64,000 bases of DNA from an uncultured Bacilli bacterium (GTDB lineage: Bacteria > Bacillota_I > Bacilli_A > RF39 > UBA660), in NCBI GenBank assembly GCA_934167695.1, contig CAKPLP010000002.1, forward strand, positions 60,714-124,713, written 5' to 3'. The notes below the pieces were generated by a model that was not told the origin of the DNA, did not search any database, and was given only the letters and a program-made list of their open reading frames with translations. Made by a program: the position numbers and the translations under genes. Of the stretch, positions 52,452 through 61,485 are shown one piece after another; the first letter of the stretch is position 1, and every line of letters starts with the position of its first letter.

Positions 52452-54371
52452 ATGACAAGTGGTATTTATTTTCCTTTATGCAGTATATTTTTTAGTATAC
52501 TTTTAATGTTTGTATATTTTTCAAAAAGAAGAATAGAAAATATAGAAAATAGTATATATAAAATTTTATTGGTATCAAATTTTTTTGGCCTTGCAATAGA
52601 AATATTATGTTATTTCTTTGTAAGAAGCGCATCTAATACACCCGCAGTTAGTAATGTTATATTAAGGCTTTATTTAGTTTATTTATGTTTTTTTATTGCA
52701 ATGTTTACAGATTATGTATCAGTAGTAACATACAAATCAAAATACGAAGACCGTGATGTTAATAAATTTTTCAAAATCATAAGCAAAATAACTATAGTTT
52801 TGTTTATTTTAGAAATTATAGCAATATTTACTCTACCAATGAATATTTATAATGACAATAATATAACAGCTTATACTTATGGCCCTGCAGTTTACTTTGT
52901 TTATTTTGCCGCTGGTATATCTATCTGTATTTGGTTATTTAATATGGTAATTAATTATAAAAGTCTTAAAAACAAGAAATATCTACCTATGTTTATTTTC
53001 TTATTAATAGGTAGTATTGCTACGGTAGTTCAATTTAAATGTCCATCTATGTTGCTTATGACTTCAATGGAAACTTTAGTTGTTTCTCTAATGTTTCATA
53101 CAATAGAAAATCCAGATGTTCAAATGATCGCACAACTAGAATTTGCAAAAAATCAAGCTGAAAAAGCCAATAGAGCAAAATCAGATTTTTTATCAAGTAT
53201 GTCACACGAAATAAGAACACCTCTAAATGCAATAGTTGGTTTATCAGAAGATATTGCAAGTTATAAAGACCAAGTACCACAAGAAGTAGTAGAAGATACA
53301 GAAGATATTCAAAACGCCTCACAAACACTTTTAGAAATAGTAGGAAATATTCTAGATATAAATAAAATCGAGTCAAATAAAATGGAAATAATTGAGGCAG
53401 AATACAATTTTAAAGAAGAAATAACAAAAATGTGTAAAGTTACAGCAACCAGAATAGGAGATAAAGATATTAATTTTAAATTAAACATAGCAGATGACAT
53501 CCCCTATGAATTAATTGGAGATAAAGGAAAAGTAAAAGAGATAGTAAACAATATTTTAACAAATGCTATTAAATATACTGATCAAGGAGAAATAAATCTC
53601 AATATAAAATGCGTTAACGATTTCAGTAAAAATATCTCTAACTTATATATTAGTTGTCAAGATACAGGAAGGGGAATAAAAGCAGAGTATATAAATAAAC
53701 TCTTTACAAAATTTGAAAGACTAGATGTCGAAAAAAATACTACAACAGAGGGAACTGGCCTTGGACTTGCTATAACCAAATCTTTAATAGAAATGATGGG
53801 TGGAAATATTAACGTAAACAGTCAATTTGGAAAAGGTTCAATATTCATGATTCAAATACCTCAAAAAATAAGTAAATATCAAAAACCAATGACAGAAAAA
53901 GAAATGTTTGATACAGCATCTAAATTATATAATGCTAAAACACTCATAAAACAAGAAAATTATAATACTAAAAGAATATTAGTAGTAGATGATAATAAAC
54001 TTAATATAAAAGTAGCAAAAAAAGCTCTATCCAAGTTTAATTTTAATATTGATGAATGCTATGATGGACAACAATGTTTAGATAAAATTACAATAGGTAA
54101 TGAATATGATTTAATTTTAATGGATATAATGATGCCAAATATGAGTGGTGAAACAGCACTCAAGAGGCTAAAAGAAAACCCTAATTTTAATATACCAACT
54201 ATAGCTTTAACCGCAGATGCCCTAGCAGGAGTAAAAGAAAAATATATAAGTGAAGGTTTTATAGATTATTTACAAAAACCATTCAGTAAAGATGAGATAA
54301 AAGAAAAATTAGATATAATATTCAAAGAAAACACTTTAAATACAAATAGTGATACAATGGAAATATTGTAA
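52452..54371 (+). CDS. Hybrid histidine kinase (paralogue of 32675-34492)
   Basis: 639 aa from the ATG at 52452 after TATGGAGGATGTT. About seven membrane helices (residues 1-215) resemble those of the kinase at 32675. HisKA has the phospho-His in SMSHEIRTPLNAIVG near 255. The HATPase is intact: NILTNAIKYTDQG, DTGRGIKA and GTGLGLAITKSL. The C-terminal receiver has VVDDNKLNIKVAKKAL and the Asp in LILMDIMMPNMSG. With no separate regulator nearby, output probably passes from its own receiver to another protein. Confidence 0.9.
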   Translation: MTSGIYFPLCSIFFSILLMFVYFSKRRIENIENSIYKILLVSNFFGLAIEILCYFFVRSASNTPAVSNVILRLYLVYLCFFIAMFTDYVSVVTYKSKYEDRDVNKFFKIISKITIVLFILEIIAIFTLPMNIYNDNNITAYTYGPAVYFVYFAAGISICIWLFNMVINYKSLKNKKYLPMFIFLLIGSIATVVQFKCPSMLLMTSMETLVVSLMFHTIENPDVQMIAQLEFAKNQAEKANRAKSDFLSSMSHEIRTPLNAIVGLSEDIASYKDQVPQEVVEDTEDIQNASQTLLEIVGNILDINKIESNKMEIIEAEYNFKEEITKMCKVTATRIGDKDINFKLNIADDIPYELIGDKGKVKEIVNNILTNAIKYTDQGEINLNIKCVNDFSKNISNLYISCQDTGRGIKAEYINKLFTKFERLDVEKNTTTEGTGLGLAITKSLIEMMGGNINVNSQFGKGSIFMIQIPQKISKYQKPMTEKEMFDTASKLYNAKTLIKQENYNTKRILVVDDNKLNIKVAKKALSKFNFNIDECYDGQQCLDKITIGNEYDLILMDIMMPNMSGETALKRLKENPNFNIPTIALTADALAGVKEKYISEGFIDYLQKPFSKDEIKEKLDIIFKENTLNTNSDTMEIL

Positions 54372-54403
54372 CTTACTAGATAACAAAAGAGGTGAGGGTT
54401 CTG

Positions 54404-55093
54404 ATGTGTAATTTAGTAGATGTTAGACAACTAGATAAAAATAATACTTTTTTTCATTATACCAACAAAAATAATGTAAATAGTATTTTTCAAAAAGGAT
54501 TATTACCTAAAATAGGTAAAAGTTCAAAAAATATAGAACTAAATAAAAAAGTATTTTTCACAAAAGGGTTTGATAATACTTTAATTCTTATGGATTCATG
54601 GATTAAATGGTTGGTATTACGTCCTAAAAACAATCTAATTTATAAATGTGGATGTTTCTATATGACTCATAAATTTCCTCAAATAGTAGTAGATTTAATA
54701 TTTAAAAATTCAATTAATAGTGATACAAAGATTGAATACGCATTCAAAAAATTAGATGATATTTTAGAAAATAGTGTATTTTTAAAATTAGATTTAATAG
54801 AAAATATTGACTTTTCATACGATGACATTGACGAAGTTAAAAGCCAACCATTTTCAAGAAATCAGTTAAAATATGTATACAATTATGGTAATGATATAAA
54901 TGATAATAAACTAGAATTATGGAATATGCATACTATTAAGGATAAAGTAATTGAAAAAGAAAAGATAAAATTAATAGACTTAAACGGAACCAAGTGTGCA
55001 AAGGATATTGTATTATATATGGTAGATAATACGGATATATCATTAGAAGATAAATGCCCATTTCTATTTAAATACTTAAATTATATAAAATAA
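54404..55093 (+). CDS. Hypothetical protein with ADP-ribosyltransferase-like start
   Basis: 229 aa from the ATG at 54404 with AGAGGTGAGG upstream; the GTG at 54392 lies inside that motif. The opening FFHYTNKNNVNSIFQKGLLP near residue 18 resembles the H-Y-T...I...GL pattern of ADP-ribosyltransferase-like folds, including DarT-type and KptA-type proteins. A catalytic Glu cannot be placed with confidence. The rest is Lys/Asn-rich. It is followed by the DUF1653 gene ten bases later. Function is uncertain. Confidence 0.5.
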   Translation: MCNLVDVRQLDKNNTFFHYTNKNNVNSIFQKGLLPKIGKSSKNIELNKKVFFTKGFDNTLILMDSWIKWLVLRPKNNLIYKCGCFYMTHKFPQIVVDLIFKNSINSDTKIEYAFKKLDDILENSVFLKLDLIENIDFSYDDIDEVKSQPFSRNQLKYVYNYGNDINDNKLELWNMHTIKDKVIEKEKIKLIDLNGTKCAKDIVLYMVDNTDISLEDKCPFLFKYLNYIK

Positions 55094-55102
55094 AGGAGTA
55101 AA

Positions 55103-55351
55103 ATGAGAAAATTAAAAATTAATGGTATTTACAAGCATTTTAAAGGAGATTACTATTTAGTAGTTGATGTTGCAAGTCATTCTGAAACTCAAGAAAAATA
55201 TGTAGTTTACAGAAGATTATATGGTGATAATAGTCTTTGGATAAGACCACTAGATATGTTTTTAAGTGAAGTAGATCATGATAAATACCCAAATGTAAAA
55301 CAAAAATATAGATTCAGCTTGCAAAAAATTGAAAGTGTAAAGAAAAAATAA
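55103..55351 (+). CDS. DUF1653 family protein
   Basis: 82 aa after TAAAGGAGTAAA. IYKHFKGDYYLVVDVASHSE followed by YVVYRRLYGDNSLWIRPLDMFLSEV is the DUF1653 pattern, a small beta domain of unknown role. It is probably co-transcribed with the preceding gene. Confidence 0.85.
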   Translation: MRKLKINGIYKHFKGDYYLVVDVASHSETQEKYVVYRRLYGDNSLWIRPLDMFLSEVDHDKYPNVKQKYRFSLQKIESVKKK

Positions 55352-55448
55352 AATTAATAATATAAATTTATATCATATTGAAAAAATTTATTTTTGTGCT
55401 ATTATTTATAATAGAAAGGAGCCTTAAGAAAAAGTAAGAGTAAAAAAT

Positions 55449-56258
55449 ATGAAAAAAGGTATATTAATTGCAGTAACAGCAGTTGCATCTCTTGCTGTAG
55501 GAATAGGAGGAACTTACTATTATATGAATTCTAATAATTCTTCTACCACAGCAAAAGTTTCTAGTAAAACAAATAAGGAAGAAAATAAAAAAACAACAAG
55601 CTTAGTAAATCTTGATGTATATAGTGATTTAGTAAATAATAATCTTAATAAATTAATGGATTATTATAATAATTGTGCTGACACATCTGGAACATATTTA
55701 AAAAGCCAGAAAATATCTAATAATGATATAGATAATAGCATTGCATATCAAATAGTGGCACAAAAACTAGATGCTAATAAAAATGCTATCAGTGAAGCTG
55801 ATTGGAATAAGGAAATTGAAAACTTATTCGGTAAAGATTATAAATACAACCCAACAAGTTTTAATACATCAGAATTCTGTACTTCACATGTATATAATCA
55901 ATCAACTAAGCAATACGATCGTAGAGAGCCTGAATGTGGTTGTACATCAGGACCTAACAGTTTTACAAAAATATATATTACAAAAGCCGAACTTCAGGGT
56001 GATACAATGAGTATTTATTTAAAAGCATTATTCCCAGATCGCAGTTTTTCAAAAAACTCAGAAGGATATGTAAAATATTACAGTGATCCAGAAAGAACAA
56101 AAGAAATAAATTTAGATTTTGAGTTTGGTGATGAAAAAGATTTTCTAGAACCAATGTATTCAGTAAAAAATGTATTAAAAGGTGGTAGTTTTAAAATAAC
56201 CATGAAAAAATATGATAATGATAACTATTACTTTGTATCTAGTGAACCAATTAATTAA
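55449..56258 (+). CDS. Exported protein of unknown function
   Basis: 269 aa. An N-terminal hydrophobic helix (about residues 4-25) acts as signal or anchor. A Ser/Thr/Lys linker follows, then a helical region (LVNNNLNKLMDYYNNC) and a beta-rich domain with a CGCTSG cysteine cluster near residue 160. An AAAGGAG motif lies about 30 bases before the ATG, too far for normal use; AAGAG nearer the ATG probably serves. A terminator overlaps its end. Confidence 0.6.
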   Translation: MKKGILIAVTAVASLAVGIGGTYYYMNSNNSSTTAKVSSKTNKEENKKTTSLVNLDVYSDLVNNNLNKLMDYYNNCADTSGTYLKSQKISNNDIDNSIAYQIVAQKLDANKNAISEADWNKEIENLFGKDYKYNPTSFNTSEFCTSHVYNQSTKQYDRREPECGCTSGPNSFTKIYITKAELQGDTMSIYLKALFPDRSFSKNSEGYVKYYSDPERTKEINLDFEFGDEKDFLEPMYSVKNVLKGGSFKITMKKYDNDNYYFVSSEPIN

Positions 56259-56288
56259 AAAAAGACTTCTACTAGTCTTTTATTTTTT
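56257..56288. terminator. Bidirectional terminator
   Basis: AAAAGACT pairs with AGTCTTTT around TCTACT, with T and A runs on the two sides. It lies between convergent genes. Confidence 0.75.
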
Positions 56289-56744
56289 TACTAATTTTTT
56301 TCCGCCATTAAATTCAACCTCTTTAGAAAAATAATTATTAATAACAGATGACTTTTCCCATTCGTATGCATTAATAATACTAGAAAATTCATCAAGTCTA
56401 AACTCAGGTATTGTAATAATAGGTTTTTCTGTTTTTAAATATTCAAAAGAATCTTCTAATAGTAGTTTAGAATAGCCTTTTTTTCTATATTCTGGATTAA
56501 CCATAAATGTACATAACTTTTTTTCTAAATCATTTTTTAAAACACTAATTCCAACAATCTCAAATCCATCCAAATAAAATATTATTTCACCAGTTTTATT
56601 AATTACTCTTGGAATATTTTTAGAAAAAAACCATTTATAATATTCAGGATATTGACTTTTATTATAGTCAGTTAATAAATATATTTCATTTACTGCTTTA
56701 GAAAAGTTTTTATCAGTCATTTCACTTAAAACAAATTTTTCCAT
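56280..56744 (-). CDS. GNAT family N-acetyltransferase
   Basis: 154 aa with AAGGAGTGGTTTT upstream. The acetyl-CoA site is visible as LCTFMVNPEYRKKGYSKLLLED near residue 85, where R-K-K-G-Y stands for the usual Q/R-x-x-G-x-G/A loop. The substrate is unknown. It is not closely similar to the other GNAT gene at 57360. Confidence 0.8.
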   Translation of the reverse strand: MEKFVLSEMTDKNFSKAVNEIYLLTDYNKSQYPEYYKWFFSKNIPRVINKTGEIIFYLDGFEIVGISVLKNDLEKKLCTFMVNPEYRKKGYSKLLLEDSFEYLKTEKPIITIPEFRLDEFSSIINAYEWEKSSVINNYFSKEVEFNGGKKLVKK

Positions 56745-56815
56745 AAAACCACTCCTTGAAAAACTATTATAACATAATCAGTATAAAACATGCTATAATC
56801 ATTATAGGTGATATA

Positions 56816-57334
56816 ATGAAAAAGAAATTATTAAGTAACACTTACCTAAATGAAGCTGAAAAGTATCAAATAAAATTTTATTTAGATGAAACTGATAAAT
56901 ATATAGTAGTAAAAAAATTAATAAAGTTAAGTAAAAAAAAATATATTATAAAAAATAATATTACTTTAATGGATAATGGTTATTATTTAATAGAAATCGT
57001 CCCAAAAAATAAGAATTACGCTCTACGTATATTTCTAAATGATCAAAAAGAACCAGTTGAATATTATATTGATATTACAAAGGAAAATGGAATCGATAAA
57101 GATACAAAAATTCCATATTTTATAGATTTATACTTAGATATTATTATTCAAAATAACGGAGAGGTAAATATAATTGATGAAGACGAGTTAAAGGATGCAT
57201 TAAAAAATAGTGATATAACAGAAGATGATTATCAACTAGCACAATGTGTTAAAGAAAATTTATTAAAAGAAATAGATGAAAATAATAATGATTTAATTAA
57301 TTTGGATTATATGAAGTATTTAAAAGAAATGTAA
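56816..57334 (+). CDS. Hypothetical protein, possibly DUF402/RNA-binding-like
   Basis: 172 aa from the ATG at 56816 after ATAGGTGATATA; the upstream TTG extension is unsupported. The middle contains VEYYIDITKENGIDK, PYFIDLYLDIII and NIIDEDELKDALKNSDITEDDYQLA. That pattern (Y-D-I, D-x-x-L-D, D-x-D-E-L) resembles the DUF402 domain of RNA-related phosphatases, with its acidic metal-site residues. The usual preceding Trp/basic segment is weak. Medium to low confidence in the family. Confidence 0.55.
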   Translation: MKKKLLSNTYLNEAEKYQIKFYLDETDKYIVVKKLIKLSKKKYIIKNNITLMDNGYYLIEIVPKNKNYALRIFLNDQKEPVEYYIDITKENGIDKDTKIPYFIDLYLDIIIQNNGEVNIIDEDELKDALKNSDITEDDYQLAQCVKENLLKEIDENNNDLINLDYMKYLKEM

Positions 57335-57359
57335 TTATAATATAAGGAGTAAATAGTAG

Positions 57360-57815
57360 ATGAGAATAGCAAAAAAAGAGGACATTGATAAAATTGTCAA
57401 AATTAGAATAAAACAACAAAAAGATGACTGGAGTGATGAATATGATGATAAATATAATTTAATGGAAACAACTAAAATCTATTTAGAAAAACATTTAAAT
57501 AAAGACTTTTACGCATTTATTGAAGAAAAAGATGATGATATAATCGCACTATGCTGTTTACAAATTATAGAATATTTACCTCAATGCAATGATAATGGCC
57601 TAGAAGGATATATATGTAGTGTTTATACAAAAGACGAATTTAGAAATAAAGGATTTCAGACTAATTTATTAAAAGAGGTAATAAAGTTTGCCGCAAAAAA
57701 TAATTTATGTGAATTAACATTATCATCAGATAATGAAAAGGCTATTTCAATATATAAAAAATTAGGATTTGAATTTAATAATTTAGCAATGAAAAAAGTT
57801 TTAATATCAAAATGA
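57360..57815 (+). CDS. GNAT family N-acetyltransferase
   Basis: 151 aa after AAGGAGTAAATAGTAG. It starts MRIAKKEDIDKIVKIRIKQQ, and the acetyl-CoA loop is VYTKDEFRNKGFQTNLLKEV near residue 95, with the C-terminal NEKAISIYKKLGF motif. A decayed second copy lies at 62242-62592, which shows that this gene family has duplicated here. Substrate unknown. Confidence 0.87.
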   Translation: MRIAKKEDIDKIVKIRIKQQKDDWSDEYDDKYNLMETTKIYLEKHLNKDFYAFIEEKDDDIIALCCLQIIEYLPQCNDNGLEGYICSVYTKDEFRNKGFQTNLLKEVIKFAAKNNLCELTLSSDNEKAISIYKKLGFEFNNLAMKKVLISK

Positions 57816-57865
57816 TGAAAACTATAAAATTAAATTACCAATATATTATATAAGGGAGTATAGAA

Positions 57866-58525
57866 ATAGCTTTAGAAGAATTAAAAATTTATTATGACAA
57901 ATTACAATTAAAATATGGTGCTAAGGAATTGGATTCAATTTACAATGGTGGTTGTGATAAAAATCCAGAAATATGTTTTGTATTCATGAATCCAACTAAA
58001 AGAAATATTGCATCTTCAAAAGATTGGAAAGGCTTAAAATCTCCATGGATAGGTACTAAAAATATATGGAATTTATTTTATAAGTTAGGATTACTTGATG
58101 AAGACATTTATACTAATATTAGAAATATTAAAGGTAGGGAATGGACAGAAGAATTTGCAGAAGAAGTTTATAATAATGTAAAAAAACATAAATACTTTAT
58201 AACAAACCTAGGCAAATGTACACAAATCGATGCAAGACAGCTACCAGATAGTATTTATAAAGAATATTTAAATTTATTAGAAAAAGAAATAGAAATTATA
58301 AATCCTAAAGTTGTTATTTTATTTGGTAATCAAGTAAGCTCAATCGTTTTAAATGAAAAAATATCTGTATCACAATGTAGAAAGAAAGTCTTCAAAAAGA
58401 ATATTAATGGTAAAAATTACAACTGTTACCCAGTATTTTATCCAGTTGGAAATGGCAGTTTTAATATAGATAAGGCAATAGAAGACATTCTTTACATAAA
58501 AGATGTACATAAATTGGTAGCCTAG
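57866..58525 (+). CDS. Uracil-DNA-glycosylase-like protein, start codon unclear
   Basis: The frame reads through ICFVFMNPTKRNIASSKDWK, FITNLGKCTQIDARQL, VVILFGNQVSSIV and FYPVGNGSFN, the pattern of the uracil-DNA glycosylase-like fold (Fe-S family members included, though no full Cys set is seen). The first standard start is TTG at 57929, which has no good ribosome-binding site. Upstream in frame, AAGGGAG sits eight bases before an ATA at 57866, and the intervening codons (ALEELKIYYDKLQLKYGAKEL) look like a real N-terminus. Either ATA is used or an ATG has mutated. Confidence 0.65.
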   Translation: MALEELKIYYDKLQLKYGAKELDSIYNGGCDKNPEICFVFMNPTKRNIASSKDWKGLKSPWIGTKNIWNLFYKLGLLDEDIYTNIRNIKGREWTEEFAEEVYNNVKKHKYFITNLGKCTQIDARQLPDSIYKEYLNLLEKEIEIINPKVVILFGNQVSSIVLNEKISVSQCRKKVFKKNINGKNYNCYPVFYPVGNGSFNIDKAIEDILYIKDVHKLVA

Positions 58526-58600
58526 TTACTGATAAGTTTTATATATTTACAATACCCTCCAAATAAAATATAATAAATTATAAGAAGTAGGTGAACTTTT

Positions 58601-59536
58601 ATGGAAAAAATTTCAGTTATTGTTCCTTGTTACAATGAAGAAGAAACTATTAATTATTTTTATCAAAAAATAGTAAATGTTGCCACAAAGTTAAAAAAGT
58701 ATGAATTTGAATTTTTATTTATTGATGATGGTTCACACGACAGCACTTTGAAAATTATTAAGGAATTATTAATCAAAGATAAAAGAGTTAAATATATTTC
58801 TTTTTCAAGAAATTTTGGAAAAGAAGCCGCCATGCTTGCAGGATTAGAATACTCAAAAGGTGATTATGTTACTATAATGGATGCTGATTTGCAGGATCCA
58901 CCTGATATGTTAATAGACATGTTAAATATCATTAAAAAAGAAGAGTATGATATAGTAGGAACCAGAAGGGTAACAAGAAAAGGAGAACCACCTATTCGAA
59001 GCTTTTTTGCTCGATGTTTTTATAAAATTATTAACAAAATGTCAAAAATAGAAATGGTGGATGGAGCTAGAGATTATCGACTAATGACCAGACAGGTAGT
59101 AAATTCTATACTTTCACTTCAAGAATATAATAGATATTCCAAAGGACTTTTTAGTTTTGTTGGATATAAAACTAAATGGTTAGAATATGAAAATGTAAAA
59201 CGTATAGCCGGGGAAACTAAATGGTCTTTTTGGAAATTATTTAAATATGCAATAGACGGAATAGTTGCCTTTTCAACAACTCCTTTATCTCTTGCTGCAA
59301 TATTAGGTGTTATTATGTGTTTTGTATCATTCATAGCAATACTAGTAATAATCATCAAAACCCTTATGTTCGGTGATCCAGTAGGTGGATGGCCATCAAT
59401 GGTTTGTATTATTCTATTTGTCAGTGGTATTCAGCTACTATGTATGGGAATAATTGGTCAATATCTAGCAAAAACTTACTTAGAAACAAAGAAGAGACCA
59501 ATATATATAATTAAAGAAACTAATAACAAAATGTGA
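58601..59536 (+). CDS. Family 2 glycosyltransferase (polyprenol-phosphate sugar type, GtrB-like)
   Basis: 311 aa after AGTAGGTGAACTTTT. The N-terminal catalytic domain has VIVPCYNEEETI, FLFIDDGSHDSTL, YISFSRNFGKEAAMLAG and IMDADLQDPPDML. Two C-terminal membrane helices (about 232-256 and 266-290) anchor it. Members move a sugar from a nucleotide donor to a polyprenyl phosphate on the inner face. The next gene, a many-helix membrane protein, is a plausible acceptor-side transferase. Confidence 0.92.
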   Translation: MEKISVIVPCYNEEETINYFYQKIVNVATKLKKYEFEFLFIDDGSHDSTLKIIKELLIKDKRVKYISFSRNFGKEAAMLAGLEYSKGDYVTIMDADLQDPPDMLIDMLNIIKKEEYDIVGTRRVTRKGEPPIRSFFARCFYKIINKMSKIEMVDGARDYRLMTRQVVNSILSLQEYNRYSKGLFSFVGYKTKWLEYENVKRIAGETKWSFWKLFKYAIDGIVAFSTTPLSLAAILGVIMCFVSFIAILVIIIKTLMFGDPVGGWPSMVCIILFVSGIQLLCMGIIGQYLAKTYLETKKRPIYIIKETNNKM

Positions 59537-59570
59537 TATAATCATAATATAAATATCTAAGGAGTTATAT

Positions 59571-61010
59571 ATGAAAAAAATTTTAAAAAAAGAATATATA
59601 CTGTATTTTTTCTTTTTCTTAATAATCATGTGCTTAAGTCCCATTTCTGGTGATGACTGGGGAAACTATTTAGTTGGAGAACAAGGTATAAGACATATGG
59701 TTGGTAATGCTATTGGTATGTACTTTTCCTGGGAAGGTAGATTTATTAGTAGACTATTAATAAATATACTTACATATAACAAATGGCTCTGGAATATAGT
59801 TAATAGTTTTGTAATTGTTTCTATAATATATTTAATTAATAATATTTGTAACTTTAAAAATAAAAAATTAACACTAGTAGTGCCATTACTATTTCTGTTC
59901 ATGAATCCGTTTACTTTCTCACAAGTAATTGTTTGGATTGCAGGAAATATTACATATTTATTCGTAATTTTATTATTACTTTATTATATATTTAGGATTT
60001 ATAAACAGAGTGACTTTTCTCTTAAGACAACAATTCTTTTATTATGTTTAAATATTATAATTCCAATGTTTGTTGAACATATGGCTATTATCCTGATACT
60101 AATAAATATTATATTTCTAATTATTAACTATATAAAAGAGAAAAAGATTAATAAAAAATTAATTATCTTTTTAATAGCCTCAATAATAAGTTTTCTAAGT
60201 ATGTTTTTATCTCCGGGAAACACTTTAAGAAATGGTATGGAAAACAACTATTTTAACAGTCTAAATTTAATAGAAAAGATAACATACAATATTCCTAATT
60301 TTATATATTATACATATATTATTAACTATTTTCTTATTACATTAATGACTATAGGTAATTATTTAATTGCTAAAAACAAAATAAAAAATAAATTAGTTAA
60401 AACTTTAATATATATATCAGGATTAATTTCTATAGCACTTGTTTTATTAGTCACTTTTAACAATAAAATTTCAAGCTCTAATATTTTTATAATTATATAT
60501 TTTATATTATATAGTATTGGTAATTTCTATTTAATTATTAAAAGTAGTAAGAAAATAATAAGTGATTTAGCAGTTTTCTTTTTCCTTATTGGAATCTGTT
60601 CTAACGGAGTAATGCTCTTATCACCAACATGGGGATATCGTACATCATTAGCTACATATTTATTTATGAGTATTAGTTATTTAATAGTAATTGATAGATA
60701 TATACATATAAATAAATCTTTAGAATATTTAATAATTATTTGTAATGTTATTGGAATGTTGGTATATATTACTTTCTATATAAGTGTTCATTTACAATAT
60801 ATAGATAATTACAAATTAATAAATAAAGGAGTTAAGGAAAACTCTAAAAAAATAGAAATAGTAAGTTATCCATCTTTTGCACCATGTAATATTAATCCAA
60901 CTAATGACTATCATATAAAAAAATTCAAAGAATATTATAAAATAGATGAAAATACAGAAGTTACAATAGTTAATAATAATTGGAAGTTTTATTTGTTATA
61001 TAGAAAGTAA
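59571..61010 (+). CDS. Polytopic membrane protein, DUF6056/GtrC-like
   Basis: 479 aa with about 11-12 membrane helices, after AAGGAGTTATAT. An extracellular loop just after the first helix contains SPISGDDWGNYLVGEQG; an acidic pair in this loop is typical of GT-C fold glycosyltransferases that use polyprenyl-linked sugars. It follows the GtrB-like gene by 34 bases. The pair probably decorates a wall polymer or protein with a sugar; the target is unknown. Confidence 0.75.
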   Translation: MKKILKKEYILYFFFFLIIMCLSPISGDDWGNYLVGEQGIRHMVGNAIGMYFSWEGRFISRLLINILTYNKWLWNIVNSFVIVSIIYLINNICNFKNKKLTLVVPLLFLFMNPFTFSQVIVWIAGNITYLFVILLLLYYIFRIYKQSDFSLKTTILLLCLNIIIPMFVEHMAIILILINIIFLIINYIKEKKINKKLIIFLIASIISFLSMFLSPGNTLRNGMENNYFNSLNLIEKITYNIPNFIYYTYIINYFLITLMTIGNYLIAKNKIKNKLVKTLIYISGLISIALVLLVTFNNKISSSNIFIIIYFILYSIGNFYLIIKSSKKIISDLAVFFFLIGICSNGVMLLSPTWGYRTSLATYLFMSISYLIVIDRYIHINKSLEYLIIICNVIGMLVYITFYISVHLQYIDNYKLINKGVKENSKKIEIVSYPSFAPCNINPTNDYHIKKFKEYYKIDENTEVTIVNNNWKFYLLYRK

Positions 61011-61087
61011 TATTTATTTTTAAATAAAATTGAACACTTAATTATAATATGTTAATATAAAATTAATTTTTAAAGGAGAAATTTATA

Positions 61088-61376
61088 ATGAGATTAAGTA
61101 GAAAAAAGTAGAATTTAGTGACTATTCATTTATCAGACTTTTTTAGCATTTTTAATTAAAAATAATATAGTAAAGTTTGATAAAACAGCATTGGGATATG
61201 ATTTAATAGATTTTTACAAAGATGAAAATTTTAAAGAGTTATTTGAAGACCTTTCTATAAAAGAACAAATTAATACTAATTATATAGATTTATCAGAACA
61301 AGAAAAAGTTTCTGATAGAAAAGAAGCAATAAAAATTATGGAATGTATAACTGATAAAATGAAGTATAATGAGTAA
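61088..61376 (+). pseudogene. Frameshifted small gene remnant
   Basis: AAAGGAGAAATTTATA and ATG open a frame that hits TAG after seven codons, at a run of six A. Reading VEFSDYSFIRLF in another frame, then after a T6 run AFLIKNNIVKFDKTALGYDL onward to DKMKYNE, reconstructs one protein of about 95 aa broken by two homopolymer indels. A promoter (TTGAAC, 17 bp, TAATAT at 61030-61058) lies upstream. The family is not recognised. The rest of the 61011-61485 stretch holds no gene that I can see. Confidence 0.65.
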
Positions 61377-61485
61377 AGTAATTAGAGTATTTGATATATT
61401 ACTAATTAAAAATATTATAAAAGGATGATTGAAAAATCATCCTAATTCATATATAAAATTAGCTTTTATCAACACTTTATTAAAG

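Noticed and set aside
55771..56010. Alternative plus-strand frame inside 55449-56258
   Set aside because: It lies inside the better-supported gene with signal helix and has no initiation signal.
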